A DNA stretch of 42,552 nucleotides from Anaerolineae bacterium (GCA_016934645.1 JAFGSL010000163.1:1-42552), one strand, 5' to 3'; numbered from the stretch's first letter, positions 8,426-16,239 are shown. The notes: generated by a model not told the origin, from the sequence alone. A program made the numbers and translations.

Positions 8426-9397
8426 ATGGCTATGCGGATCGGATTACACATCGGAAATTTCAACTGGCCTGGAAGCCCGGCTAATCTGAGTGAAAAACTC
8501 GTCGAAATTGCTCAGGTGGCGGATGCTTCAGGGCTTTACAGTCTGACGGTAATGGATCATCTTTTCCAACTGGGCACACAGTACGGAGAAATCCATGGTC
8601 CACTGGAAGATCCAATGCTAGAAGGATATAGCACAATCGCCTATCTAGCTGCCAAGACGCAGCAGATCAAACTAGGACTTCTTGTGACATGTGGTTTCTT
8701 TCGTCCACCGGGATTGCTGGTGAAAACCGTCTCGACCCTTGATGTGCTGTCCGGCGGGCGCGCCCTTCTCGGGATTGGCGCCGGATGGTTCGAAGAAGAG
8801 GCGCGTGGATTGGGAATTCCGCTTCCGGCCACATGGAGCGAGCGTTTCGGGCGATTGGAGGAGACACTGCAGATCGCTCATCACATGTGGAGTGGGAAGA
8901 CAGCGCCCTTTGAAGGGAAATACTACCAACTGACAAATCCGATCAACGCGCCACGTCCGGTCAGCCGGCCGCATCCCCCCATCATTGTCGGCGGCAGCGG
9001 CGAGAAGAAAACGCTGCGCCTTGTAGCGCGCTATGCCGATGCCTGCAACCTGGTCGTGGGTTCGCCCTGCGCTGACGAAGCCTTTGGCGTGATGGCGCGC
9101 CAAGAGGCGAGCTATGCCGAGTGGTTGAACAACATCAGGCACTATACGCGACGAAAACTCGACGTGTTACAGCAGCACTGCGAAACCATGGGACGTCCTT
9201 TTGCAGAGATTGAGAAAAGCATCGTGACTTATCTCAACATTGGGTCAAAGGGGATGTCGGCAACGGAAGTCCTGCGGCTATGCCATGATTTTGCAGACTT
9301 GGGCTTCCAGTACGTGATCTTCGTCATCCCGAATTGTTATGAAATTGAACCCCTGGCAGTGTTGGGACGTGAAGTCATTCCAGCGCTATCTACGTGA
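8426..9397 (+). CDS. LLM-class F420-dependent (luciferase-like) oxidoreductase
   Basis: TIM-barrel flavin or F420-dependent oxidoreductase of the bacterial-luciferase-like family, cytoplasmic. It begins MRIGLHIGNFNW, has VADASGLYSLTVMDHLFQLG, the region TCGFFRPPGLLVKTVSTLDVLSGGRALLGIGAGWFEEE and HPPIIVGGSGEKKTLRLVARYADACN, all characteristic. The product is about 323 residues. ATG 8426 follows AAGGAGAGG; an ORF start at 8393 would place the ribosome-binding site inside the gene. A second ATG at 8432 is possible. The 3' end overlaps the convergent amidohydrolase gene by 12 bases. Substrate unknown. Confidence 0.87.
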   Translation: MAMRIGLHIGNFNWPGSPANLSEKLVEIAQVADASGLYSLTVMDHLFQLGTQYGEIHGPLEDPMLEGYSTIAYLAAKTQQIKLGLLVTCGFFRPPGLLVKTVSTLDVLSGGRALLGIGAGWFEEEARGLGIPLPATWSERFGRLEETLQIAHHMWSGKTAPFEGKYYQLTNPINAPRPVSRPHPPIIVGGSGEKKTLRLVARYADACNLVVGSPCADEAFGVMARQEASYAEWLNNIRHYTRRKLDVLQQHCETMGRPFAEIEKSIVTYLNIGSKGMSATEVLRLCHDFADLGFQYVIFVIPNCYEIEPLAVLGREVIPALST

Positions 9398-10498
9398 TGC
9401 CTTCAGGTATTGCGCGACCTTCCCGGCTTCTGTCTCGGCAGGCGGCGCGTCCGACATCGCTTCGGCAATGACGGCGAGACGCTCGCAAACCTCAATCGCT
9501 TTCGGGACGTCCAATGCGCGTGGTTGAGCCCCCGCTTTGTAGACAAAGTTATCACGGTAGATTTTCGTCAACACATCATCCGGCAAAGTCATCCCGCGGA
9601 TGATGCCATCTGTTGGTGGACCGAGCAAGAAGTCCGACGTTTCGGGAACACGGAACGTATCGGTGCTTTCCAGCCAGCGGAAGACGATGCCAGCGCGGAC
9701 GTGGCCTTCTTCCACGGTCAGGCCACTGGCGATGTCCGTGCCGAAGACGATGCGGTCGGCGTATTTGATGAAGAACTCGCGACTGGCGTCTGGCTCGCAC
9801 GAGAGATTGTAGAGCATTTCAATACCCGGCGTGAGGTCGAGGCAAACCGTGGGATGTGCATCCAGGAAACGTCCAGCTCGTTCTAAATCCGCCGACAGGA
9901 AGTAGAAGTGAGCGAAGATGATCCTGAGATGCGGGTGTCTGTCGAGAATCTCATCGACCTCAGCGTAGAGCGTCTCCTTCTGCACATCGTCCGGCCCGTA
10001 GCCCCAATTGCGCTCCTTTGCCCAACCGGGTATGCGTTCGGGATCCCAGAACTCTTCTGGGTCATTGACGTGCCAGACAATCGGCAAGTCCGTCTCGGCA
10101 ACGCGCGCCCAGTAATCGGCGAAGTAGGCGTCCGTCACCGGGATGTTCATCATCTGCCGGGACGTGGGCTTGCCTTCGATCATCTTGATCCCGTCGCATC
10201 CCATCGCGACAAAGTCATCCACCTGCGCGGCGAGACTGGGTGTTTTGACGCGCCCGCCGGTAAGTTGCGCAGCATGGTTGAGACTGGCGAAGACGTAGAA
10301 CGTCTCCGGGTGGCGCGCCTTCATGTAGAGCGATTGCGCGAGTCCCGCTCCGGCTGCCGGATTTTGGATGGAGACCAGCGCCATTTTGTGGACACCTGTA
10401 GCCTCAAGAATCGCCAATAATCCCGCCTCTTGCGCGATGCTGCCCATATGGACGTGTCCATCAATAATACCGGTCATTTTGGAATCCCACTCGTTCAT
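9386..10498 (-). CDS. Metal-dependent amidohydrolase (amidohydrolase 2, TIM barrel)
   Basis: Predicted metal-dependent hydrolase or decarboxylase of the amidohydrolase-related (PF04909-like) family. Metal-ligand signs are the N-terminal IIDGHVHMGS (HxH), IVWHVNDP, IIFAHFYF and the late IVFGTDIASG (Asp), spaced as in this barrel family. About 370 residues. ATG 10498 follows GGAGGAGGCAACG; the TTG 18 bases further up lies upstream of that site and is rejected. The gene follows the IorA-like gene across an 80-bp gap holding a long inverted repeat. Substrate cannot be given. Confidence 0.82.
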   Translation of the reverse strand: MNEWDSKMTGIIDGHVHMGSIAQEAGLLAILEATGVHKMALVSIQNPAAGAGLAQSLYMKARHPETFYVFASLNHAAQLTGGRVKTPSLAAQVDDFVAMGCDGIKMIEGKPTSRQMMNIPVTDAYFADYWARVAETDLPIVWHVNDPEEFWDPERIPGWAKERNWGYGPDDVQKETLYAEVDEILDRHPHLRIIFAHFYFLSADLERAGRFLDAHPTVCLDLTPGIEMLYNLSCEPDASREFFIKYADRIVFGTDIASGLTVEEGHVRAGIVFRWLESTDTFRVPETSDFLLGPPTDGIIRGMTLPDDVLTKIYRDNFVYKAGAQPRALDVPKAIEVCERLAVIAEAMSDAPPAETEAGKVAQYLKASRR

Positions 10499-10525
10499 CG
10501 TTGCCTCCTCCTTCAATAGTGAATA

Positions 10526-10576
10526 GGGATTTGGAATTAGGAATAGCCCAATCCCCAGTCCCTAATTCCAAATCCC
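10526..10576. repeat. Word-like inverted repeat between IorA-like and amidohydrolase genes
   Basis: A 16-bp perfect inverted repeat (10526-10541, gggatttggaattagg, with 10561-10576) is built from ggaatt/ggattt words. The loop aatagcccaatccccagt is itself of similar words. On the minus strand it starts two bases after the TAA stop of the IorA-like gene. No T-run follows, so it is not an obvious terminator. Confidence 0.65.
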
Positions 10577-10578
10577 CA

Positions 10579-12216
10579 TTAATTCCATCGTGGGCACTTC
10601 CCGCGCGCGATGACCACAGCGACGTCCTCTGCCTGTAAGCCAGCCGCGACTGCCGCACGGATGTCGTCACCACAGTCAATGTCCGCAATGCGCACGTCTT
10701 CGACCCCACACGCGCGCACCAATGCGGCCAGTTCCACAGCCCGTTGCGGTACGCGGCGCGCATCGACGCTGCTGGCCGGGTGTGGCTGTCCACCGGAGAG
10801 CGCGGTGGTGCCATTGTCGAGAATGATGACGGTCAGTGACGCACCGGTGTGTACCGCATCCACCAATCCGGCCAACCCGGAGTGCAAGAAGCCGGAATCC
10901 CCCGACAGCGCAATCACGCGCTTTCCCGTGCTGCTGCGTTGTTGGCTCACCGCCAGCCCTGCCGCGACGCCGATGCTCGATCCCAGGCTGTGTTTGACAT
11001 CCAGCAGCGTGTAGGGTGGCAGTTGCGCGCGCACCATGCAACCCGGATCGCCGGTGACGATGAAAGCATCGCGCCCGCCATATTTCTCCATCGCCGCCAG
11101 GAGCGCCTCGACGGTGGGGATGTAGGGACAGCTCTCGCAAAGCATCTCGCGGCTGGGGCGCAGGCGCTCCGTCTCGCCGCTGGTGGATAAAGCCAGGTCA
11201 GGGAACCAGGCATTCAAAGCAGCGGCAATGTGCGGAGCAAACACCTCTCCGGCGGGTGGAATGTGTCCGGTGCGCCGTCCTGCAACAGGCACAACAATCC
11301 CTGCTCGCTGCGCAATGGCGCGTGTGGCGTCTTCGATCCACGGAGAAGTCTCTTCCAGCACCAACACCGTCTTGACCGTCCTCAGAAAATCGACGATGCG
11401 TCCTTCCGGGAGCGGGTGGAGCGTTCCCAATCGCAGAATGCGCAGGTCGCAAGAGATTTTCCCGTCCAGCGCCTCCACCAGCTTTTGATAAATACCACCA
11501 GCGGCAATGACACCGTACGGACCTGTACCTTCCACGGCGTTAAACGTCGAACCTTCGAACTGCGCGCGCACCACATCCAGTTTTTCCAATAATCGCCGGT
11601 GATAGGGTACGACGTTGACCGGCAGCACGACCCAACGCATGAATTCGCGTTGGTAATCCGGCAGCGGAGACGGGGCAGGCGCAGTCCGCGATGTGGCAAC
11701 GGTACTCGAGGCCAGCGCACGGATGAAGCGTACGATCACGGGCAGGCTCAGATCTTCTGAAAGCCGGAATGCCTCGCGCATAACAGCCTGCGCTTCAGCC
11801 GCCGTCGTCGGTTCCAGCAAGGGCAGTTCCGCCAGCCAGGCAACGCCCCGGCTGTCTTGCTCGTTCTGCGATCCCCACCCGCCGGGATCGTCGCCCACGA
11901 GGATCACCAACCCGGCGTTGCAGCCACTCAGGTTGAACGCCATCAGCGGATCGAGCGCCACGTTCAGCCCCACGCTTTTGACGCACAGCAGGGCGCGCAT
12001 CCCGCCCACCGCAGCGCCGAAAGCCATCTCGATGGCGACTTTCTCGTTGCTGTTCCACGTCACGTGGACGGTGTCGGCCGTGGTCAGGCGCAGGATGTGA
12101 TCGACCACCGCCGTAACCGGCGCGCCGGGATACCCGGTCAACAGTGTCACGCCTGCGTCAATCGCGCCCTGGGCCAGCGCCTGCGCGCCGGAGATTGTGC
12201 TGTTCTGTTGTGTCAT
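10579..12216 (-). CDS. IorA-like thiamine-pyrophosphate 2-oxoacid oxidoreductase subunit lacking the ferredoxin domain
   Basis: Resembles the alpha subunit of indolepyruvate:ferredoxin oxidoreductase, which decarboxylates aryl 2-oxoacids to aryl-CoA. The N-terminal pyrimidine-type domain has LLTGYPGAPVTAVVD and SNEKVAIEMAFGAAVGG. The C-terminal TPP-binding part has VTGDPGCM, LGSSIGVAAGLAVSQ and ALSGDSGFLHSGL followed by ILDNGTTALSGGQ, matching the GDG...N thiamine motif. A CESCPY pair lies between domains. IorA proteins normally end in an eight-cysteine ferredoxin domain; this one stops at KCPRWN, so electrons must leave another way. ATG 12216 is preferred (AGGA six bases upstream; 12219 is also ATG). 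No beta subunit is adjacent. Confidence 0.78.
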   Translation of the reverse strand: MTQQNSTISGAQALAQGAIDAGVTLLTGYPGAPVTAVVDHILRLTTADTVHVTWNSNEKVAIEMAFGAAVGGMRALLCVKSVGLNVALDPLMAFNLSGCNAGLVILVGDDPGGWGSQNEQDSRGVAWLAELPLLEPTTAAEAQAVMREAFRLSEDLSLPVIVRFIRALASSTVATSRTAPAPSPLPDYQREFMRWVVLPVNVVPYHRRLLEKLDVVRAQFEGSTFNAVEGTGPYGVIAAGGIYQKLVEALDGKISCDLRILRLGTLHPLPEGRIVDFLRTVKTVLVLEETSPWIEDATRAIAQRAGIVVPVAGRRTGHIPPAGEVFAPHIAAALNAWFPDLALSTSGETERLRPSREMLCESCPYIPTVEALLAAMEKYGGRDAFIVTGDPGCMVRAQLPPYTLLDVKHSLGSSIGVAAGLAVSQQRSSTGKRVIALSGDSGFLHSGLAGLVDAVHTGASLTVIILDNGTTALSGGQPHPASSVDARRVPQRAVELAALVRACGVEDVRIADIDCGDDIRAAVAAGLQAEDVAVVIARGKCPRWN

Positions 12217-12323
12217 CATTTGTCCTTTGAAGTTGAAGTAGTAGCTTGCATTGCGTCTTCCAAGTCGGGCGATACAAAACGAGTGTACTGTGATCGCATG
12301 AAATTTCAAATTGCTCGCCGCGT

Positions 12324-12352
12324 TTGCCTAATGACGAGTTTTATGTGATAAT
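12324..12352 (+). promoter_or_regulatory. Candidate sigma70-type promoter for larEBC
   Basis: TTGCCT (12324-12329) and GATAAT (12347-12352) are 17 bases apart. Transcription would begin near 12359, about 65 bases before the larE ATG, just ahead of a terminator-like hairpin. Confidence 0.5.
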
Positions 12353-12372
12353 CACCTCCAATAGCGTTGCTG

Positions 12373-12402
12373 AAAGGGCTACCCCTACCGGTTGCCCTTT
12401 TT
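12373..12402 (+). terminator. Terminator-like hairpin in the larE leader (possible attenuator)
   Basis: AAAGGGC (12373-12379) can pair with GCCCTTT (12394-12400) around a 14-base loop, followed by TT (five Ts in all from 12398). It lies between the predicted promoter and the larE start, with no plus-strand gene ending nearby, so it may attenuate larEBC rather than end another transcript. Confidence 0.5.
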
Positions 12403-12424
12403 CATTGTAAAGGACAGGATAAGG

Positions 12425-13234
12425 ATGAATGATAAAGTTGAACGGGTGAAACAGATTTTACTGGATATGGAAAGCGTGCTCGTGGCCTACTCCGGTGGCG
12501 TCGATAGCACGCTGCTGCTCAAACTCGCCCACGAGGTCTTAGACGAGCGCGCGCTGGCGGTGACGGCGGTCTCGCCGACGCTGCCGGATTACGAATTGGC
12601 CGAGGCGGAAGCTATCGCGCGGAAAATCGGCGCGCGCTACGTCGTCTTTGATAAGCACGAGATGGAGGACGAACGTTTCTTGGCGAACACGCCCGACCGC
12701 TGTTACTTCTGCAAGGCCTCGGTGTGCCAGCAGTTGGTCGAATACGCGCAGCAAGAGGGCTACAACTACGTCATCGATGGCTCCAACGCCGACGACACTG
12801 GCGACTACCGGCCCGGCGCGCGCGCGGCCCGCGAGTACGGGATGCGCAGCCCGCTGCAAGAGGCCGGGTTCACCAAGGCCGACATCCGCGCGCTGGCCCG
12901 CGAACTGGGATTGCCCAACTGGGACAAGCCTTCTTCGGCGTGCCTGGCGTCGCGCATCCCCTACGGCGATCCCATCACTGCGGCGAAACTCACGCGGATA
13001 GGCCAGGCCGAGGGTGTGCTGCGCGACCTGGGCCTGCGGCAGTATCGCGTGCGCCATCACGGGGATGTGGCGCGCATCGAAGTGGCGCAGGCTGACTTCG
13101 ACGTGATTCTGACCCATCGCGAGTCCATCGTCGCGGCACTCAAGGTGCTCGGTTACGCCTACGTCGCGCTGGATTTGGTGGGATTTCGCTCCGGGAGCAT
13201 GAATGAGGTGATTGGAAAAGATGGACGGGAATAG
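12425..13234 (+). CDS. larE: LarE, sulfur transferase of nickel-pincer nucleotide cofactor synthesis
   Basis: ATP-using sulfur transferase that turns the two carboxylates of pyridinium-3,5-biscarboxylate mononucleotide into thiocarboxylates, the second step of nickel-pincer cofactor synthesis. The PP-loop SGGVDS is at residues 23-28, and Cys173 in WDKPSSACLASR fits the sacrificial cysteine of Lactobacillus plantarum LarE (Cys176). DRCYFCK at about 92-97 adds a CxxC. Length 269 is normal. ATG 12425 follows AAGGACAGGATAAGG. The gene overlaps larB by 14 bp. Whether this enzyme is the sacrificial or the Fe-S cluster-dependent type cannot be decided from sequence. Confidence 0.92.
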   Translation: MNDKVERVKQILLDMESVLVAYSGGVDSTLLLKLAHEVLDERALAVTAVSPTLPDYELAEAEAIARKIGARYVVFDKHEMEDERFLANTPDRCYFCKASVCQQLVEYAQQEGYNYVIDGSNADDTGDYRPGARAAREYGMRSPLQEAGFTKADIRALARELGLPNWDKPSSACLASRIPYGDPITAAKLTRIGQAEGVLRDLGLRQYRVRHHGDVARIEVAQADFDVILTHRESIVAALKVLGYAYVALDLVGFRSGSMNEVIGKDGRE

Positions 13235-13982
13235 AATACGAGAATTATTGTTGGACGTACAATCTGGACAAATCGATATCGATGGTGCGGTGGAGCGCCT
13301 GCGCGCGCTGCCCTATGACGACCTGGGCAACTTCGCACGGCTGGACGTGCATCGCGGGTTGCGCCAAGGTATGCCGGAGACGGTCTTCTGCGAGAGCAAG
13401 ACGCCGGAACAGTCGGCGGCGATCCTGGCGCGGCTGTGGGAGCACCACGACCGGGTGTTGGGCACGCGCGTGCCGCCGGAGATGGCAGCCTTCATCCAGA
13501 CACAATTGCCCGAAGCGCATTACGATCCAACCTCACGGTTGATCACGCTGGAACGAGCGCCGCGCGCGCCTTTGCCGGACGACGCACCTTACGCGATGGT
13601 CGTCTGCGGCGGGACGTCGGACTTGCCGGTCTCAGAAGAAGCCGCGCAGACGTTGGAGTTCCTCGGCCACCGCGTGGAGCGCGCCTACGACGTGGGCGTC
13701 GCGGGGCTGCACCGCTTGCTCGGCGAACTCGACCGGCTGTTGGCGGCGGATGTCGTCATCGCCGTGGCGGGAATGGAGGGCGCGCTGGCCAGCGTCGTTG
13801 CCGGGCTGGTCTCTTGTCCGGTCGTCGCCGTGCCGACCAGCGTGGGATACGGGGCCAACTTCCACGGCCTCGCGCCGCTGCTGACGATGCTCAACTCGTG
13901 CGCGTCGGGCGTCGCCGTCGTCAACATCGACAATGGCTACGGCGCGGCGGTCTTCGCGCACTTCGTCTTGCGGCGTGGGTGA
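13221..13982 (+). CDS. larB: LarB, pyridinium-3,5-biscarboxylate mononucleotide synthase
   Basis: Carboxylase and hydrolase acting on nicotinic acid adenine dinucleotide, the first step of nickel-pincer cofactor synthesis. The C-terminal half is a PurE-like domain: AMVVCGGTSDLPVSEEA, AGMEGALASVVAGL and VAVPTSVGYGANFHG. Cys227 in LNSCASGV fits the cysteine reported to hold the pyridinium in LarB. About 253 residues. ATG 13221 (GGAAAAG before it) lies inside the end of larE, so the two are translationally coupled. A TTG at 13212 would add three residues. A perfect palindrome separates it from larC. Confidence 0.92.
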   Translation: MDGNRIRELLLDVQSGQIDIDGAVERLRALPYDDLGNFARLDVHRGLRQGMPETVFCESKTPEQSAAILARLWEHHDRVLGTRVPPEMAAFIQTQLPEAHYDPTSRLITLERAPRAPLPDDAPYAMVVCGGTSDLPVSEEAAQTLEFLGHRVERAYDVGVAGLHRLLGELDRLLAADVVIAVAGMEGALASVVAGLVSCPVVAVPTSVGYGANFHGLAPLLTMLNSCASGVAVVNIDNGYGAAVFAHFVLRRG

Positions 13983-13991
13983 AGGTTTCAT

Positions 13992-14025
13992 ACCCTTGCG
14001 AACGTTTCCTAACGTTCGCAAGGGT
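13992..14025. repeat. Perfect 15-bp palindrome between larB and larC
   Basis: ACCCTTGCGAACGTT (13992-14006) pairs perfectly with 14011-14025 around a TCCT loop. No T-run follows, so it should not terminate in either direction. It may stabilise the upstream mRNA end or be a copy of a small intergenic repeat. The larC ribosome-binding site GGAGGG begins 10 bases later. Confidence 0.75.
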
Positions 14026-14047
14026 GTCTAAATAGGAGGGCAACAGT

Positions 14048-15424
14048 ATGAAAATCGCATACTTTGACTGCATCGCCGGAGCAAGCGGCGATATGATTTT
14101 GGGAGCGTTGGTGGACGCAGGACTACCGTTGGAGACATTGCGCGAGCGCTTGAGCGCATTGCATCTGGCCGATTTTGAACTGCACGCGCGTCGCGTCGCC
14201 AAAAACGCTTTCGCCGCGACGAAAGTAGATGTGATTGTCGCCGATGACGTACCGGAGCGCCACCTGGCGGACATCGAAGCCATCGTGCTGAACAGCGACC
14301 TCGCGTCTGAAATCAAAGAGCGCGCCGTCACCATCTTCCGCAGGATGGGCGAGGCTGAGGCGAACATCCACGGGACGACGATGGAACACGTCCACCTGCA
14401 CGAATTGGGCGGGGTGGATACCATCGTGGATGTCGTCGGCGCGCTGGTGGGACTGGACGAACTCGGTGTGGAGCAGGTGGTGGTATCGCCCATCCCGCTC
14501 GGACGGGGCTTCATCCGGGGCGCGCACGGGCAGATTCCGCTGCCTGCCCCCGCGACCGTCGCGCTGCTCAAGGGCGCGCCTATCGTCGGCTCGCCGCTGG
14601 AAATGGAGACCGTCACGCCGACCGGGGCCGCGCTGCTCACGTCGCTGGCATCGTCGTTCGGCCCCATCCCGGCGATGACGTTGGAGGCACTCGGCTACGG
14701 CGCGGGTTCGCGCGATCTGCCGATCCCCAACGTCATCCGGCTGCTCATCGGCGAAGCCACCCCCGCTCAGAAGCCCAAAGCGCCCCACCACCATCATCCA
14801 CATCCACATATTCACGACCACGAGCACCCGCACGACCATGAGCATCCTCATGTTCACGAGCACAACCATGATGAGGCTCACACCCATGAACACCCACATT
14901 CCCACTATCACGACCATGGGCATGATCATAACCACGAGCCCCCTCACTTCCCCAATCTCCCAATCTCCGATCCCGCAATCTCCAATCCTTCCTGTCAGGA
15001 CACCTCCACCCTCTCCATCCTGGAGACAAACATCGACGACCTCAACCCGGAGATTTACGAATACGTGATGGAGAAATTGTTTGAGGCCGGCGCGCTGGAC
15101 GTCTACCTCGCGCCCATCCAGATGAAGAAGAACCGCCTCGCCACACTGCTGCGCGTCCTCTGCCGTCCCGACGATGTGCAGGCGATGACCGCCATCCTCT
15201 TTACGGAAACCACCACGTTGGGCGTCCGCGAGCAGACCGTGGCCCGGCACGCCCTGCCGCGCGTCATCGAGCACGTGGATACGCCTTACGGCCCGGTTCA
15301 CGTCAAAGTGGCGGAGTTACCAGACGGCACGACCAAGCGCGCGCCGGAGTACGAGGATTGCCGTCGTCTGGCTGAAAAGCACGGTGTGCCGTTGCGTGAG
15401 GTGTATCGGGCAGCGAGTGCGTAA
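14048..15424 (+). CDS. larC: LarC, nickel insertion enzyme, single-frame with a His-rich insert
   Basis: CTP-dependent nickel cyclometallase that inserts Ni into the pincer nucleotide. The N-terminal part has YFDCIAGASGDMILGALVDAG, EHVHLHELGGVDTIVDVVG and ETVTPTGAALL; the C-terminal part has LETNIDDLNPEIYEYVMEKLFEAGALDVYL and KRAPEYEDCRRLA. In L. plantarum the two halves are joined by ribosomal frameshifting; here they are one frame of 458 residues. The junction holds about 27 His in some 55 residues (near 240-295), probably a nickel store, then a segment encoded by word-like repeat DNA. GGAGGGCAACAGT precedes the ATG. No larA or other LarA-like user of the cofactor lies in the window. Confidence 0.93.
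   Translation: MKIAYFDCIAGASGDMILGALVDAGLPLETLRERLSALHLADFELHARRVAKNAFAATKVDVIVADDVPERHLADIEAIVLNSDLASEIKERAVTIFRRMGEAEANIHGTTMEHVHLHELGGVDTIVDVVGALVGLDELGVEQVVVSPIPLGRGFIRGAHGQIPLPAPATVALLKGAPIVGSPLEMETVTPTGAALLTSLASSFGPIPAMTLEALGYGAGSRDLPIPNVIRLLIGEATPAQKPKAPHHHHPHPHIHDHEHPHDHEHPHVHEHNHDEAHTHEHPHSHYHDHGHDHNHEPPHFPNLPISDPAISNPSCQDTSTLSILETNIDDLNPEIYEYVMEKLFEAGALDVYLAPIQMKKNRLATLLRVLCRPDDVQAMTAILFTETTTLGVREQTVARHALPRVIEHVDTPYGPVHVKVAELPDGTTKRAPEYEDCRRLAEKHGVPLREVYRAASA
14948..14998. repeat. Word-like repeat translated inside larC
   Basis: The words ccaatctc / ccgatcc / gcaatctc / ccaatcc repeat four to five times and are read in frame as the PNLPISDPAISNPS linker between the His-rich part and the C-terminal LarC domain. 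Base-wise it resembles the intergenic word repeats, not a selected protein motif. Confidence 0.6.
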
Positions 15425-15441
15425 TCGTCATAGGTTTCCGC

Positions 15442-15470
15442 TTGACACAGTACTAAATCGCAGTACTATA
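15442..15470 (+). promoter_or_regulatory. hicAB promoter with paired AGTACT operator, leaderless start
   Basis: A consensus TTGACA (15442-15447) has ACTATA at 17-base spacing (15465-15470). Two palindromic AGTACT hexamers (15449-15454, 15462-15467) sit between and over the -10, seven bases apart, a suitable operator for the HicB ribbon-helix-helix. The hicA ATG at 15476 lies only six bases after the -10, so transcription would start at or next to the start codon. Confidence 0.6.
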
Positions 15471-15475
15471 CGTAT

Positions 15476-15730
15476 ATGAAACGCAAACATCAAAAGACAC
15501 TGGAATTGATGTTTGCGCGGCCAACCAGCGGCAATATCAACTGGGCCGATATTGAGTCGTTGTTCATCGAACTTGGCGCTGAGTTGAGCCAACGAGAAGG
15601 TTCGCGCATCGGTGTCCGCCTTTTTGGGGAAAGACGTGTTTTTCACAGACCGCATCCTTCACCCAGCACAGACAAAGGAGCGATTGCCAGCATCAGGAAA
15701 TGGTTGAAAGATAATGGGGTGGAACCATGA
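15476..15730 (+). CDS. hicA: HicA-family mRNA interferase toxin
   Basis: Small type II toxin of the HicA (YcfA-like) family, expected to cleave mRNA. The 84-residue product has the double-stranded-RNA-binding-like layout IESLFIELGAELSQREGSR, then VFHRPHP and a final helix IRKWLKDNGVEP. In many HicA proteins the active His is in GSH; here that position reads GSR, as in a known subgroup that instead has the FHRPHP motif. No ribosome-binding site precedes the ATG, fitting a leaderless mRNA. Its TGA overlaps the hicB ATG. The pair lies between larC and a second, diverged larC 3' fragment. Confidence 0.88.
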   Translation: MKRKHQKTLELMFARPTSGNINWADIESLFIELGAELSQREGSRIGVRLFGERRVFHRPHPSPSTDKGAIASIRKWLKDNGVEP

Positions 15731-16077
15731 TGAATACTATGGAAATCAACGGCTATCGAGCCGTCATCCAATATGACCCAGACATCGATATGTTCAGGGG
15801 AGAATTTGTCGGCCTCAATGGCGGCGCTGACTTTTACGCCAAGGATATCGACAGTCTACGCAAGGAAGGTGAAATCTCGTTGAAGGTTTTCCTCGACATG
15901 TGCCGTGAGGACGGTGTAGAACCACGAAAGACATATTCGGGGAAGTTCAACCTGCGCGTTTCACCGCAGTTACATGCCGAAATTGCGACCAGGGCAGCGG
16001 CGGCAGGCAAAAGCCTCAATCAATGGGTCGCCGACGTCTTGAACGAGTCTCTGTCAGCATCTCCGTCAAACGGTTAG
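15727..16077 (+). CDS. hicB: HicB-family antitoxin
   Basis: Antitoxin that neutralises HicA and represses the pair's promoter. The N-terminal half (to about residue 75) is the partly degraded RNase H-like HicB fold with YRAVIQYDPDIDMFRGEFVGL; the C-terminal half is a ribbon-helix-helix DNA-binding domain with SGKFNLRVSPQLHAEIATRAAAAGKSLNQWV. The length of 116 is usual for the two-domain type. It starts within the hicA stop (ATGA overlap; a second ATG is at 15730 in another frame), so the two are translationally coupled. Likely binds the AGTACT sites before hicA. Confidence 0.88.
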   Translation: MMNTMEINGYRAVIQYDPDIDMFRGEFVGLNGGADFYAKDIDSLRKEGEISLKVFLDMCREDGVEPRKTYSGKFNLRVSPQLHAEIATRAAAAGKSLNQWVADVLNESLSASPSNG

Positions 16078-16095
16078 CATCCAGCACACCGTTTG

Positions 16096-16239
16096 GTTCA
16101 CGCCAAAGTAGCAGGACTGCCCGACCACACGACAAAACGCGCACCCAAGTATGAGGACTGCCGTCGTCTGGCGGAGGAACACGGTGTGCCATTGCGTGAG
16201 GTGTACCGAGCAGCGAGTAAGATTTTTGCTGCACAATAA
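16096..16239 (+). pseudogene. Second, diverged copy of the larC 3' end (remnant)
   Basis: Bases 16096-16218 align with the last 41 codons of larC (about 15296-15418). Both encode versions of KRAP.YEDCRRLAE.HGVPLREVYRAAS; the copy continues seven codons further to TAA at 16237-16239. By hand count about 24 of 123 bases differ, mostly at third codon positions, so the copy diverged while still under coding constraint. It lacks a start and the rest of larC. It lies just after hicB. Best read as the tail of another larC allele left when larC plus hicAB recombined in. Confidence 0.8.

Noticed and set aside
13992..14025. larB-larC palindrome as a terminator
   Set aside because: Perfect stem but no T-run on either strand, and it lies inside an otherwise tight operon.
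14790..14935. CAY-rich tandem pattern as possible CRISPR or minisatellite
   Set aside because: It is coding sequence for the LarC His-rich stretch; units vary as His codons and acidic codons, with no spacer structure.
14123..15301. 392-codon minus-strand open frame over larC
   Set aside because: Arg/His/Val-rich shadow of larC caused by its GC-biased codons and CAY repeats; larC is certain and no start site or family match supports the antisense frame.
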